Origin: Macrothele yani
Lineage: Eukaryota > Arthropoda > Arachnida > Araneae > Macrothelidae
Reading direction: 5' to 3'
Length of the DNA stretch: 64,000 nt
NCBI GenBank assembly: GCA_039090855.1
Contig: CM077011.1
Coordinates: 39,389,501-39,453,500, forward strand
Both the position numbers and the translations under genes were made by a program. Shown here one piece after another: positions 9,889 through 20,754 of the stretch. Below the pieces are notes generated by a model. That model ran no database searches and was not told the origin of the DNA. It saw nothing but the letters and a program-made list of their open reading frames with translations. How positions within the stretch are numbered: the first letter of the stretch is position 1; each line of letters opens with the position of its first letter.

Positions 9889-11523
9889 AGTTGACGTACT
9901 CTCGTCCTCAAATGTGTCTGCTCAGGTGCTTTCCCAACTGCCTGGTACTCCTGATCCAGTGACTCTATTTGCCTTGACTGAGCCTCCTTCTGCTTTTGCC
10001 GCTGCCTCGGCGCCCACCCTGGGTACTGCTGGATCTTCCGTCTTGCTTTCGGAATGTGCACCTCTTCCCTCACTGCCTTACCAGCAGGCTCAACACATAC
10101 TTCTTTTGCGAGGATGTCATTCTCTTCAACAGTACAGCCAACCAGGCTCAGCTTCTCCGTCAGCTTTATCTCAACCTGATGGTCAATTGCAATCAACATC
10201 TATTATTCAGGTATCAAACCACAAGTTGAAGGTACCGATTGATGAAAATTTGCAGCTTGGTCGCGTGTTCCATAATCTCCTGGATGGAGGAATGCTCTTT
10301 CATGCTTTACCGAATACTCCTTTGCCATGCTCATGGAGGCCCTCTCAGGTCATGTGTCGTCCGCGTCTATTGCGGGAATTTATCGTACCCCTCGGGGCAT
10401 CTCAGTGCAGTTCCAGAGCAAGGAGAATGCTGACTTTTTCTTGCACACGGACACTCGATTGGAACAAGTCATCTCATCACTTCGCCTCTTTCCAAGCGTC
10501 CGGTGAATATCACGTTCTATCCTGTTCCACAGGAAGTACCTGATACCGCGCTTCCTCTCCTTGTCAAACGTGTTTGTAAAATTGTGGGCAAGGTCCGTCG
10601 CCTTTCTGACGCTCCACGCAGAAATCCATTTGCGCATGCTACAGGACCTCGCCGTCAGTTGTTGGTCGTCTTTCCCACTGAGAACGCCTTGGCGGATTGT
10701 CCTTCAGAAGTTACTGTTGAAATTGGCTCACGCACGTACAGTTTAAAGTTTTGAACCACTCACTATTGTACTCACTGTCTTACACAGGATCACACCACTG
10801 CCTCCTATATGCGCCTTCGCAGTGGTCTTTCTTCAAGCTGGCATCCCAATGCCGATCACATTGTTCCTTCTACCATACCCTGTTCGAGTGTTATGCCTAA
10901 CGCGGCCTCTCCTTCTCTCCGTCAGACGCACCTTCCAGTCCAGGACAATGATCTCTTTCCTCCTCTTCCGCACCGTACGGTAGTGCATCCTCCTTCTGAG
11001 TTAGCAGAGATGTCTTCTACTACTGATGTATCTCCAGCGGAGTGTTCCGACTCGGATGTATCGAGTGGTAATTCGGCACTCCGGCCGACTGGCTTTTTTC
11101 CATGTGTCTGGCACATCGGATCTCCAACTACGACCATGTCTGCTATTCCACCGTTGCCGCACCTTCCTGCTGTCTCGACTGATGCTGTAATGTCCTTCGA
11201 TGCTGATCAGGCACATACTGATTCATGGGCGCAACTTGTGTTCTCCTCTCACGTTTCGGGAGTTTTTCCAGATCCGCCAATGGATTCATCCGCCTCAACT
11301 TCGTGTTCAAAACAGACTGGAACTTCCAAAGGTTCTGTGATACAGAAAAAAGTAAAACATCTTTCTGCTACTCCTTCTGTGGACTCGTTTAGTGTTCTCG
11401 ATGTTTCCTGTTCCAATGTTTCTCATCCTGATGACTCCTCGAACAGCATGAATCTCCGTTCTGGTCCTGTCAATCCTCTCTCGGATGATGAAGTTATATA
11501 GGCCATTGATAAGTTTCCTCTGG

Positions 11524-11750
11524 GCCGCCCCGGTGGCTCAGTGGTCTAAGGCGCTGGCCTCTGATCATTCGTCCGTAAGGGGTCCGGGTTCGAATCCCGG
11601 TCAGGCATGGATTTTGTGTTTGTCTTACGGCACTGGCTCTCTCCCTTCCCTGGAACCAGTGACCCTAAATTAGCGACGGGCGACTGCTTATAGCCCATTG
11701 AGTTGCTCACGGTGGTCGTTAAACCTCCAATCAAAAAAAAAAAAAAAAAA
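11524..11750 (+). mobile_element. SINE family A, full length with 11 bp TSD
   Basis: 227 bp, with tRNA-Leu-like boxes A and B, the family body and an A18 tail. It is flanked by a perfect TSD GTTTCCTCTGG (11513-11523 and 11751-11761). It lies 20 bp after the ORF1 remnant's stop codon, so it is also inside the first LINE copy. Confidence 0.95.
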
Positions 11751-11761
11751 GTTTCCTCTGG

Positions 11762-12900
11762 TTCCTGGACCACTGTCGAGACAGCAACTCTTACTCCTCT
11801 TCCAATCTGCTCGTACATTTGTATGTACAGAAGAATTTCTCCACTCACCTTATCTTGGTCTGTGCGCAGCGGTGATGCAACCAGTTCGTGTTGCTTTGTG
11901 CGTATATACCTGTATCTATATTTTGCAGCTTTTGTGTCATTTTTCAAATTTATGAGTGTCACAGATCCTAGGTGCCAGGATTTCATCAGACGACACACTC
12001 GCCGTCTCTCCTCCTTGAAAGACCTCGCTGAGAAACAATTTTGTGATACCGTGCTTCCTCTAGCGCCCCTTCCAGACCTAACACTTTTCGTTTTCTTTGG
12101 CGACGTTTTCCACCTTGTGGTCGCCTGGAATTTTCTGTTTTCTCGATTCTTCATCTACTGTTCAGCTAATTGTGTGCTGTACCCTTCATGTTATCACTCT
12201 CGCATTGCAATGTTGTTTCCTGATTTTGTTATTGTGCCTTGTGTTTTTCTTTTGCACTCATTGTATGTCCTTGCTGTGTATTCCTCCGTCGCGGTTAATA
12301 TTAGTGCTACAATTGTTAATTTTTTTCTCATATGTACAGCTGGCAGATTTATTCAGTCCAACAGTTGGGCAACATTTCCCCAGATTACAAAGAATCTGAA
12401 TCCGAATTGTAGATGCTGTATTCCTGTACTGTGCCTTGCATTTTGACCGTCATTATGTTTTCCTCTATTGGTGTTTGATCATTCCCTTGTACATCTGCTC
12501 ATAATGTTGTACTGGTGTTACTTCGTATCAAATGATATGCCCTTATGCTATTCCTTATTTGTGTTCGTCGTATTTTTACCATGTGTGCAAATCCCTGATG
12601 TTATTGTTCGACCCTTTATTGTTTATCTTTCATGCTGAACATTTCTCTAGTGTTGGTGTTATCCACCTGATTTCGCCTCTGTTGATACCGATGTAATTGC
12701 CCCATGGTGATGTACTCTTTCTGTTTGCTCTCCAGTTCGTGTTGCTTTGTGCATATACCTGTATCTGTATTTTCCTCTTTATTCTGTCTGTACTACAACA
12801 TTCAGTGATATGACCTATGTTTGTGATCGCATTATAGCAATAAACTGGGTGCCGCTTTGCTGGCAACAGTTACCAAAACCGAAAACCATGGGCATTTCAG
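11762..12900 (+). repeat. LINE-derived spacer with an internal ~46 bp duplication
   Basis: T-rich region following the SINE. A segment CAGTTCGTGTTGCTTTGTGC, followed by TATACCTGTATCT, occurs at about 11880-11927 and again at 12733-12778. The frame 11952-12090 (MSVTDPRCQDFIRRHTRR) may be the end of ORF1. No reverse transcriptase or endonuclease motif is seen. The region may be the inter-ORF or 3' untranslated part of a rearranged LINE. Confidence 0.45.
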
Positions 12901-12984
12901 ACATGATGTCATTTTCCATTGCCATTTTGTCATTTTCTATTTTGTCATTTTCCTTATCCACAAGTTCCTCTTCTTATCTTTCCT

Positions 12985-13090
12985 GGTTACACTAACCATG
13001 CATCTTTAGGTGCTTCTTTCCTTTGTCTGAGCCTTTGTATGCAGTTTTAAGTAAGGTCCATGCCTCTGCTCCATATGTAAGAACTGGGGA
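12985..13090 (-). pseudogene. Short reverse transcriptase fragment of a non-LTR element
   Basis: Read on the minus strand, about 28 codons give LTYGAEAWTLLKTAYKGSD followed by KGKKHLKM. The Y-G-x-E-x-W-T-L block is the well-known thumb-proximal motif of non-LTR reverse transcriptases. It is too short for clade assignment and is unrelated to the adjacent LINE copy as far as I can see. Confidence 0.6.
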
Positions 13091-13455
13091 CTGAGAAAGC
13101 CAAGTTTTAAGTTTTGGAGTCATCTTGGAGGGAGGAGGTTTTAATCACCACGCAGGCCAATCGGGTTAGTGAGTGTATTCAGAATACATACTGTTAACTG
13201 TTCCTTCTGAGCTGAGTTCGTGCGCTGCTGCGTACGGCTCCAAATGGGTTCCAAAATAAAGAAAAAAAAATGTTTGTAGATCAGTTTCAAAACAATGCGT
13301 AATAAATGAGCGAGACAAAAGCTCAAAGTTAATAAATCTATTTCCCGAGAATAAAAAAAGCAAGAAAATGAGAACCAGCGCGATAATCTATAGTAATTGT
13401 CAGTCGATTTTTTTTCTCGGGAAGCAGTTTAATATACTTGCCGCTCCGCGTCCCC

Positions 13456-13629
13456 CATTTTTTATTTTGAGTGGAGGTTTAACGACCACCATGAGCAACT
13501 GAATGGGCTATAAGCAGTCGCCCGTCCCTAATTTAGGGTCACTGGTTCCAGGGAAGGGAGAGAGCCAGTGCCGTAAGACAAACACAACATCCATGCCTCA
13601 CCGGGATTCGAACCCGTACCACTTTAGGA
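13456..13629 (-). mobile_element. SINE family A, 5'-truncated, with 10 bp TSD
   Basis: 174 bp holding the A-tail end, the body and the B box, but ending before box A. The perfect TSD CCGCGTCCCC (13446-13455 and 13630-13639) proves it inserted in truncated form, typical of target-primed reverse transcription. Confidence 0.9.
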
Positions 13630-13639
13630 CCGCGTCCCC

Positions 13640-16639
13640 TCTTCCTCAAAAAACGATCTTCTGAAAATGATCTTCATTTCACTTTGCTTGCTGTTTGGAC
13701 GAAAGAAATTTCAAACATACGCAGGATGTAAAATATAAAAGGAATATTGATACTAATTAAAAACAAAAAAGATGACACCAAATTTTCGGGTGTAATAAGC
13801 ACGTCTTTTGAATCCGTTCCGACGCAAATTAAATTTATCAAAGCTATTCGAAGTCAATGGAACCGGTATGGAAAACAATAGTATCTGACGAAAGAAAGAA
13901 TTTTTTCAATCGGGTTTTTAATCCCTCAGATATTGCTGTAAACGGAATCGTGAGCTTACGCCCTGTGTCTGAATTCCAACTGTTTTTTTGTCAATAATAT
14001 GCTGACTGCACCCACCTGAGATAATGACTCAGACGATCACTAAGAGGTAAGCTAAATAAATAGCTTTAGGTCCCAACCCAGTGTAAATAGAAAATAGAGA
14101 ATTATTTTACTTTTCGAAAACCATGGAATAAAAATGCACACTTCAGTCATTCTCAAAAATCGTGTGTGAGTGGAAACCCACTGCTAGTTACAGTGTGTTG
14201 TTACCTTTAGGATGAGATATAAGTGGGAAACATTGGTTTACGTTGGGTAGCTCGTGAAGTAAACCTCTTTCCAATCAACTTATAGCCGTCAATAACTTAA
14301 GACTTGTTGAAAGAAAATTAATATATTAAATTCCCTAAATAGCTAATCTTTTACATTCTGCTACTTACAGAAACAAAGAAACTAGTTAGATTTTGAGAAA
14401 TGCGACCTACAGGGTTGTTTTTTAACAAAGTTAATCTACGAACAGAGAAAGAGTGATCTCTCTGATCATAAGAGTTCAATAAAGACGTCCAGAACGAAAG
14501 GAACGCAGCCAATTCCAATTGCCAACAGGAGAAATATCTGACAAACTTGAACAGAACCTCTCCATCATTCAAAGTGATTTGTGAGCAAAGAAAAAAATTG
14601 TCAGAATCGGTTTCGTGGGTCATGCAGGATCATTCGTTACAAAATCACTAGAAAGGTATTGACATCTGTCGCTGATTGCAAAGCAATCGTGAAACATTAT
14701 TTGCGACTTCACTGGGACTGTGTATGAAAAATGGATGGATACCTGAATACTAATTGACGCCTATACAAGCACCGTTTAACCACAAACAAATCAGAGTATA
14801 CAGGAAGTTGTTGAAGAAGCGTTTAAAAGGCGCTGTTGAACTCCAGTGATGTTTCAACTGGAAATATCACGAGTTTTTATTCATTCTTTGAATTTCCACC
14901 AAAGAAAGTATAAATTACTGATTCAAAGTTTCTTTAGAAAGGGATTACCCTGTGTTTGTTAAACGAAGAGGGTTAATACTTCATCCTTTATATTTTCGTT
15001 GGTATTTTAAACTCACCGTAAGATCCTGTCTGGGTTATATCCAGAATATTTCTTACGAATTTTCTCAGAAACCTTTCATTTAAAAACGTAACATAAGTAT
15101 AAACCGCCACAACAGTAAAGGGAATCTCAACTGTACACTTGTTTGTTTTAACAAAAGCAAAATGAACTTTATTAAAGTAAAATTAAAAATAGTAAATATA
15201 ATGGATTCAGGTAGTGAGACAATACAGAACTTTCAGCAAGGAAACCGACAATTTTTCTCTTCTCAACAAGAAAAAGAACTCTATCTATTTAAAATATCGT
15301 TAAGATACTGAAAAATATGATGCTTAAAAATTGAAACGGGTAAAATAATCTTTATGGAGACATTTGAATGGTTTTTACTGTATAGCCGAGGTACCCAAAT
15401 ACAAAATTGAAGTTAAAAGTAGATAAAATTCCAAAATGTGATTGTTTCAGATGGACAACGACTGCAGCGCATCAGAGAGAGATCTACTAATTTTGTTTCT
15501 TATCTCAGCGAAGTAAGAGATTTTGAACGAGATGAAAATTTCCATATTTAAAATAGGTTAGATGTTATGGGTTTGTGAAACAGGCAGTCCTTTTGGGGGG
15601 GGGGGGTGTCGAAGAGGACTCTGCAGAAATTAGTTGACCTCGCAATTGCGCTTTATCTGTCTTCAGCGAGAGCTTTGAATATCTCTAAAAGCATCATACC
15701 GTAGATTTAAAAAGGAAATAACTATAGGAGGAAGGACATTGCCAATCATTAATCATAGTGACAGCAGTTCAAGAGATATGGACAATTCTTCCTGTGCATC
15801 GCGAGTAGACCTGCATTTAGTTAGCATCAGTTCTGTAAAGCTTCCTCCTCTACTAAGTGCTGTTCCCACTTTCTCCTCCTAATTGCTCTTTCACATATAA
15901 TTAATGTGTAAGAAATCGCTTTCCGCCCCTGTAGGCAAGTGGTCAGAGGCGCGGGCTTCTGGATAGCCGTGCGACTCAGATTGATGAGGCAATAAAGGGA
16001 CACCCAATACAGGAAATTTTGCTCCGAATTCTAAACGGATGTCTGCTGCACCGGACGAATGTAAATCATATAGCCATATTTTACAATATATCCGTGAAGA
16101 AATGAAGTATTCGTTATTACGTCATCAACAAAAGGAATCGAAAAATAATAAAAATATCTTTACCAGCTTTTGTGACTAATTACAGCTTTTTCTCATATGT
16201 AATGAGGACAGCGATGATACCGGAAAAATATTGATCTCAATTTGTCAAAGTTTTCCACGCTTCCTATCTAGTGTTTCCATAAAGTGAAAATTTACAGTCA
16301 GCTGCGGAAACAACAATTGCAAACAGACAACTGCCTCTCTCGTATTCCACGTGGTAGTTTTCTATCCCAGGAGGAATAAAGTACCGCAAGATGACAGACG
16401 TCACCTCTTCGATCGGATGAGCACCAAAGTCGGAAAATATGTTCCATCACGTGAGAGTCACACTCGAAATAAGATTTCAAAAGTGCAAAAATTTTTCATC
16501 AATTTCTCAAAACAAAACGTATTGCAATCATTTGAAAAATTAGCAGCTTATCACTTTTTATGTCTCTCCCTTTGTAGGAATCATATCATCCTTTTGGGGG
16601 TTTATGTTTCTTAAATATCAGACACATATATACAGAAAG
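13640..16639. other. 3 kb AT-rich spacer, no gene
   Basis: No open frame longer than ~90 codons and none recognised. A G-tract (15595-15607) and a short tRNA-A-box-like stretch (GGCAAGTGGTCAGAGGCGCG, about 15936) are the only marks; the latter may be a worn SINE head. Confidence 0.55.
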
Positions 16640-17115
16640 AGGATAGATTAATGTGAACACGTAGGGAGTAAGTGATGTCTTTATTAATAAGGTGTTCGAC
16701 CATCCAGTTTCCTTTAATACAGCTTCCAGCGTTCTTGGAATAAACTCATACAGCATTTAAATAGTCTCCAGCGGAATGTTGTACCATTCGTTAATCAGAA
16801 CATCTGAGATGATCGAGGAGGGAATCTGCTTCTCATTCTGCTTTCCAAACTGCCCATTGTGCTTCGATGATATCAAATCAAGTGATTGAGCAGCTGTTGA
16901 AGTACATTTTGGTGCTTCTCAAAGCAAGAATGAACTATTCTGGCTGAACGCATAGGCTCATTATCATCTTGAAAAATGGCATCATTGTTGGGAAATAACG
17001 TTTGGACCATAGCGTTCACCTGCCCCTTAGAATTTCCATGTACTCGCTGGCAGTAACTCGACCATGTAAGGTAAAAACGGGGCCAGCTAAATACCAAGAC
17101 AGATTTGTTTTTCAT
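16640..17115 (-). pseudogene. Tc1-like transposase relic
   Basis: The minus-strand frame 16873-17115 contains GQVNAMVQTLFPNNDAIFQDDNEPMRSARIVHSC, interrupted here only for brevity: the IFQDDNEP core is the second catalytic Asp block of Tc1-like DDE transposases. Downstream (16640-16870) the expected C-terminal region is degraded. It is not the same family as copies A-C. No TIRs were identified. Confidence 0.6.
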
Positions 17116-17240
17116 GTTTGAGGTTTGAAACCAGATATTCCGAAATGTACGTTTTCTTGAAGATTATGACGAAGTAAATTTCTCCATCACTTTTATGCCA
17201 AGGGCAGAATCGGAACCCACAACTCTTGGCTCCGGAGTTC

Positions 17241-17463
17241 TTTTTTTTTTTTTTTGATTGAAGGTTTAACGACCACCGTGGGCAACTTAATGGGCTATAA
17301 GCAGTCGCCCGTCCCTAATTTAGGGTCACTGGTTCCAGGGAAGGGAGGGAGCCAGTGCCGTAAGACAAACACAACATCCATGCCTCACCGGGATTCGAAC
17401 CCGGACCCCGTTCGGACGAATGATCAGAGGCCATCGCTTAGACCACTACGCCACCGGGGCGGC
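17241..17463 (-). mobile_element. SINE family A inserted in first tandem unit
   Basis: Full-length copy in reverse orientation (T-tract first, tRNA head last), flanked by a 9 bp perfect TSD CCGGAGTTC (17232-17240 and 17464-17472). The target is the anticodon-arm region of the tRNA-like head of unit 1. Units 2 and 3 lack it, so it came after, or missed, the tandem duplication. Confidence 0.93.
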
Positions 17464-17856
17464 CCGGAGTTCCGAGTGCTATTCACTATACTACACTGGC
17501 ATGTCCTCTCACTACTCTCTGCCTTTATATATCATGTGCGTCCTCCAGGGCAGGCACGTCACATCTCCCCCCCCGAAAGAGAGCCTGGAGCATTGTCCAT
17601 GGGTCAGCCGGGATCATGTGTCGCTGTAGGCAGTCATCCCATGAAGAGCGTGCATTTGAGAAATCCCAGACAATGTTTGGTGTGTGGAACGTAACATCAC
17701 ACTGATTTATGTTTTTTGAAGCACTGAAGAAGGGATTCTTATTTTTCCTGTCTCGCGGTGTGGGAAGAACATCACATCATTGCGAGAAACTTAACAGCCA
17801 GGTCATCTTGGAAGTTCGGGCGCCATTATGACAAAGTAAATTTCTCCACCATTTTT

Positions 17857-17932
17857 ATGCCAGGGGTGGGATTCGAACCCACAACTCTCGGCTCCGGAGC
17901 TCCGAGTGCTATCCACTATACTACACTGGCAT
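17857..17932 (-). other. tRNA-like head of tandem unit 2
   Basis: 76 nt on the minus strand with a perfect 7 bp acceptor-like pairing (ATGCCAG with CTGGCAT), an A-box-like TAGTATAGTGGATAGCAC and a B-box GGTTCGAATCC. The anticodon arm is a longer palindrome (CTCGG...CCGAG around GCTCCGGAGC) rather than a 7-nt loop, so I do not call it a functional tRNA. The D arm resembles Asp/Glu/Gly-type tRNAs. The same head recurs at 18286-18357 with one mismatch and a short deletion. Confidence 0.75.
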
Positions 17933-18499
17933 GTCCTCTCACTACTATCTGCCTTTATATATCATGTGCGTCCTCCAGGGCAGGCACGTCACATCTCCCC
18001 CCCGAAAGAGAGCCGGGAGCATGGTCCATGGGTCAGCCGGGATCATGTGTCGCTGTAGGCAGTCATCCCATGAAGAGCGTGCATTTGAGAAATCCCAGAC
18101 AATTTTTGGTGTGTGGAACGTAACATCACACTGATTTATGTTTTTTGAAGCACTGAAGAAGGGATTCTCATTTTTCCTATCTCTCGGTGTGGGAAGAACA
18201 TCACATCATTGCGAGAAACTTAACAGCCAGGTCATCCTAGAAGTTCGGGCGCCATTATGCCAAAGTAAATTTCTCCACCATTTTTATGCCAGGGGTGGGA
18301 TTCGAACCCAGGACGGCTCCGGAGCTCCGAGTGCTATCCACTATACTACACTGCCATGTGCTCTCACTGCTATCTGCCTTTATCGCATGTGCGCCCTGCG
18401 GGGCAGCCACGTCACAGGCTTCTCCATATATAAACCCGACCAAATGTTGCGAATAGTGTTAACGAGGACTTATAGAACCATATTACGATTTTGCAGTCA

Positions 18500-18930
18500 T
18501 CAGCTGTCCAGGTAATATGCTTAAGTCACCATATTTTTCTGACTGCAGCTTTGGTTTCTGTGATTAAAGATTTAACAATTGCAGCTCTTCCATGGATGTG
18601 GGTTTGGTGAAATTCTCTGCTAACTAATTTCCTGGAAACAGGGCTTTCCAGTTGGATATTGAGTTCTGCTGTCACTTTTTCTGCTGTAGTTCTGCGTTGT
18701 TTGGACACAATCCTTGTTAGAGGTGGACGGTCCTTCTCATTCAATCTCGGTTTTCCGCACTATTCGTCTCCGATGAAGTTTTGCCAGACTTTGTGTACGC
18801 TGACATAGACGTGGAAATTATCGTTCTGGCAACATTAAACAATTTGGCTGTTGTGGTTACAGACGCTCCTACTGAACGGGCTCCCACGATGTGTCCTCTA
18901 TGGGAGTCTGACAGGTGCCCCATATCAACA
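18500..18930 (-). pseudogene. Tc1-like transposase, N-terminal relic
   Basis: Two minus-strand pieces, 18741-18923 (MGHLSDSHRGHIVGARSVGA, AYTKSGKTSS) and 18526-18744 (RIVSKQRRTTAEKVTAELNI, HIHGRAAI), read as the paired helix-turn-helix DNA-binding region of a Tc1-like transposase, with a frameshift where they meet. The catalytic half is missing. This is another Tc1 lineage distinct from copies A-C. Confidence 0.75.
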
Positions 18931-18989
18931 ACAGCTCGTACTAACCTCAGCTGAACACAATTATATTACACTGGCATACAACTTACAGT

Positions 18990-19745
18990 TAAAATTAACA
19001 AGTTAGTAAAATCATGAAATGCATTGATTATTATAAGCTTTCCAACATTCCAGAGATCATTGCTCAAGTTATTACTCAAGTTATGAGGATAATGGCTGTG
19101 GAATAAATCTCGCTCCTGTGTCTTGACCTTTGACCCCATTTCGATGATATTCAACAGAACCGGTTAAGTATATTTCCGGAACAACATGAGAACGTTTTGT
19201 CTCAATCGAAGCATTTTTAATGAAGTTATGACGCATAAGGGCAATGGAATCGATCCCGCTGCTATGTCCTGACCTCTGACCCCATTTCGTCCAGTTTCAA
19301 CAGGGTTCGTCCTGAGTGGCTCACTACCACATACTAAAGTTTAATTGAAATCGAACAATTTTTACGTAAGTTAGGACGCATAAGGGAAATGGAATGAATC
19401 CCTCTCCTATGTTTTCTCGTCTTTGACCCCATTTCGCCCAGTTTCAATAGAGTTCGTCCCTAGGTTATCCTCTACCACATAATAAAATTTCATTGAAATC
19501 GAGCGATTTTTACGCAAGTTATGACGCATTAGGGCAATCGAATGGATCCCGCTCCTATGTCCTGACCTTTGACCACCATTACGTTCATTTCGCCCATTTC
19601 CAATAGGGTTCGTCGCCAAGTGGTCCCTTACCATATACTAAAATTTCATCGAAATCGACAGATGTTTACACGAGTTATCGTGCGGACACATAGACGGACA
19701 AATCTGGAGCATATACGCTTCTTCAACCTACTGTTGGAAAGCGTA
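18990..19745. repeat. Dispersed repeat R3, copy 2
   Basis: Same organisation as 3060-3919: the AGTAAAATCATGAAATGC start, repeated CCTGACCTTTGACCCC blocks and the GGAGCATATACGCTTCTTC end. An AGCTTTCCAAC near the left (19036-19046) and GTTGGAAAGCGT at the right (19734-19744) could be short terminal inverted repeats, but homology to copy 1 starts ~25 bp before the left one, so this is uncertain. Confidence 0.75.
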
Positions 19746-19759
19746 AAAAAACAACAAAA

Positions 19760-20584
19760 ATGTAAATTAAACTGAAAAATAAATAGGGCAGTGTTAGAGT
19801 ACTTCGCAATTCATGTGAAACATTGCATTCGTCGAAGAAAGGTTTTGCCTGAGAATACGTGCAAACAAATTCACACAATTTATCAACCATTTAACGCCCA
19901 AAACGCCCGTACATAAAAACGACCATAGCCGCCCAAAACGCCTGTCTAGAGTGAGTTAGATTTCCTACCCTTACTTGTTCTTCAAATTTTCTCGACCTAT
20001 GAGGGATCAGCAGGAGTCACATACAATCACTATTGCTGCTATTAAACAAAGAAGTGAAACAACAGACAGTTTCGGGCGTTATGCTATTTAGAGTGATACA
20101 CGATTTTTGGGTCATGATCTTCAAAGGGTTAAATGTTTTTACTGAACAGGGAAAAATTCTCAACCAGACTTGCATTCTCCGACCCCCAGATCCACCCACA
20201 CTATTTGTGAAATGTGTGTTTCACATAATTTAAAGTACTGAAAAAACTTTCTATCAATGTGTGGAAAGCAGTGTTTTCATACATGACACTGTAGCCCTGC
20301 CACCCTGAAAAAAGTCTGATTTCCCCACTGCAAAGCATCTCCATCAGTGATAACTCATTTGCGATACACAGAATAACAAAGCGGCGCTTCTGTATAACTG
20401 ATTACACTATTTTCGTGTCTTACAGTGGTATGCGTATTTACAGTTGTTCTGAAGTGTGTTGCAATTGCACACATTTGAAAACCTCTAAAACGGATAGGAA
20501 TTTAGAATTCTTTTGTGCAAATGTTCGATTTGTTTCCGTGATCTACACCTTTCCAAATACTCATCGAGGGTTCTATTCATTTTT
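19760..20584. other. Spacer, no gene seen
   Basis: Only short unrecognised open frames. No repeat ends or tRNA-like boxes noticed. Confidence 0.5.
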
Positions 20585-20754
20585 GTCTTCTACATTTTAT
20601 TATGTAACGTATATTCTATTTGAACTTTCCGTTTGAGTTTATTTTTCTATGTAAATTTGAGTCCTTCTTTTAGACATTTTCAAATCTTAACATTATGTCT
20701 TTTCCCTCAAACGAGAATGATGTTGGCAGCACATCAAGGTCGGAACAAGTGACG
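20585..20754 (+). repeat. Dispersed repeat R1, partial copy
   Basis: Shares TATATTCTA...ACTTTCC, TATGTAAATTTGAG and CGAGAATGATGTTGGCA-type segments with copies at 25255-25500, 29110-29335 (reverse) and 45966-46200. It ends exactly at the TA where Tc1 copy B inserted. Confidence 0.65.

Larger units (their letters stand above)
9355..11501 (+). pseudogene. LINE ORF1 (first copy), broken and SINE-invaded
   Basis: The region starts at an ATG (9355) with a stop after eight codons, then the frame reaches SSMEVDV before a SINE splits it at 9441. It resumes at 9898 (SSSNVSAQVLSQLPG). The ORF1 resemblance to the minus-strand LINE at 53.0-54.6 kb is clear: S-M-x-V-D with a Ser/Pro/Thr-rich N terminus; FPTENALADCPSEVTVEIG here versus FPTKDVIADCPTDLTVVVG there; and a CCHC-like zinc knuckle at 10767-10808 (C-x2-C-x4-H-x4-Y, last Cys changed to Tyr). 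After the knuckle, 10809-11501 is an open Ser/Thr/Pro-rich tail. Frameshifts lie near 10350-10560. ORF1 proteins of this kind bind the element's RNA. ORF2 is not found downstream, so the copy is incomplete or rearranged. Confidence 0.7.
17158..18425 (-). repeat. Three-unit tandem of a tRNA-headed repeat (429 bp unit)
   Basis: The segment GTAACATCACACTGATTTATG recurs at 17691 and 18120, giving a 429 bp period; a first, SINE-interrupted unit lies at 17158-17690. Each unit (minus strand) has a leader GGAGATGTGACGTGCCTGCC with a TATAAAGGCAGATAG segment, then a tRNA-like head, then a body GGAGAAATTTACTT and a GCGAGA(C/T)AGGAAAAAT segment. The leader and body are shared with the repeats at 32374, 38220, 38440 and 39855, but the tRNA head is different. 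Each unit also carries ~120 bp of flank (CCATGGGTCAGCCGGG region) not seen in the others. Confidence 0.85.

Noticed and set aside
15595..15607. G tract as a structural signal, also those at 47161 and 59767
   Set aside because: Simple homopolymers (G or C) with no accompanying feature.
17254..17694. 146-codon open frame
   Set aside because: It is the translation of a reverse SINE A copy and the following tRNA-headed repeat; the same peptide pieces appear wherever SINE A occurs.
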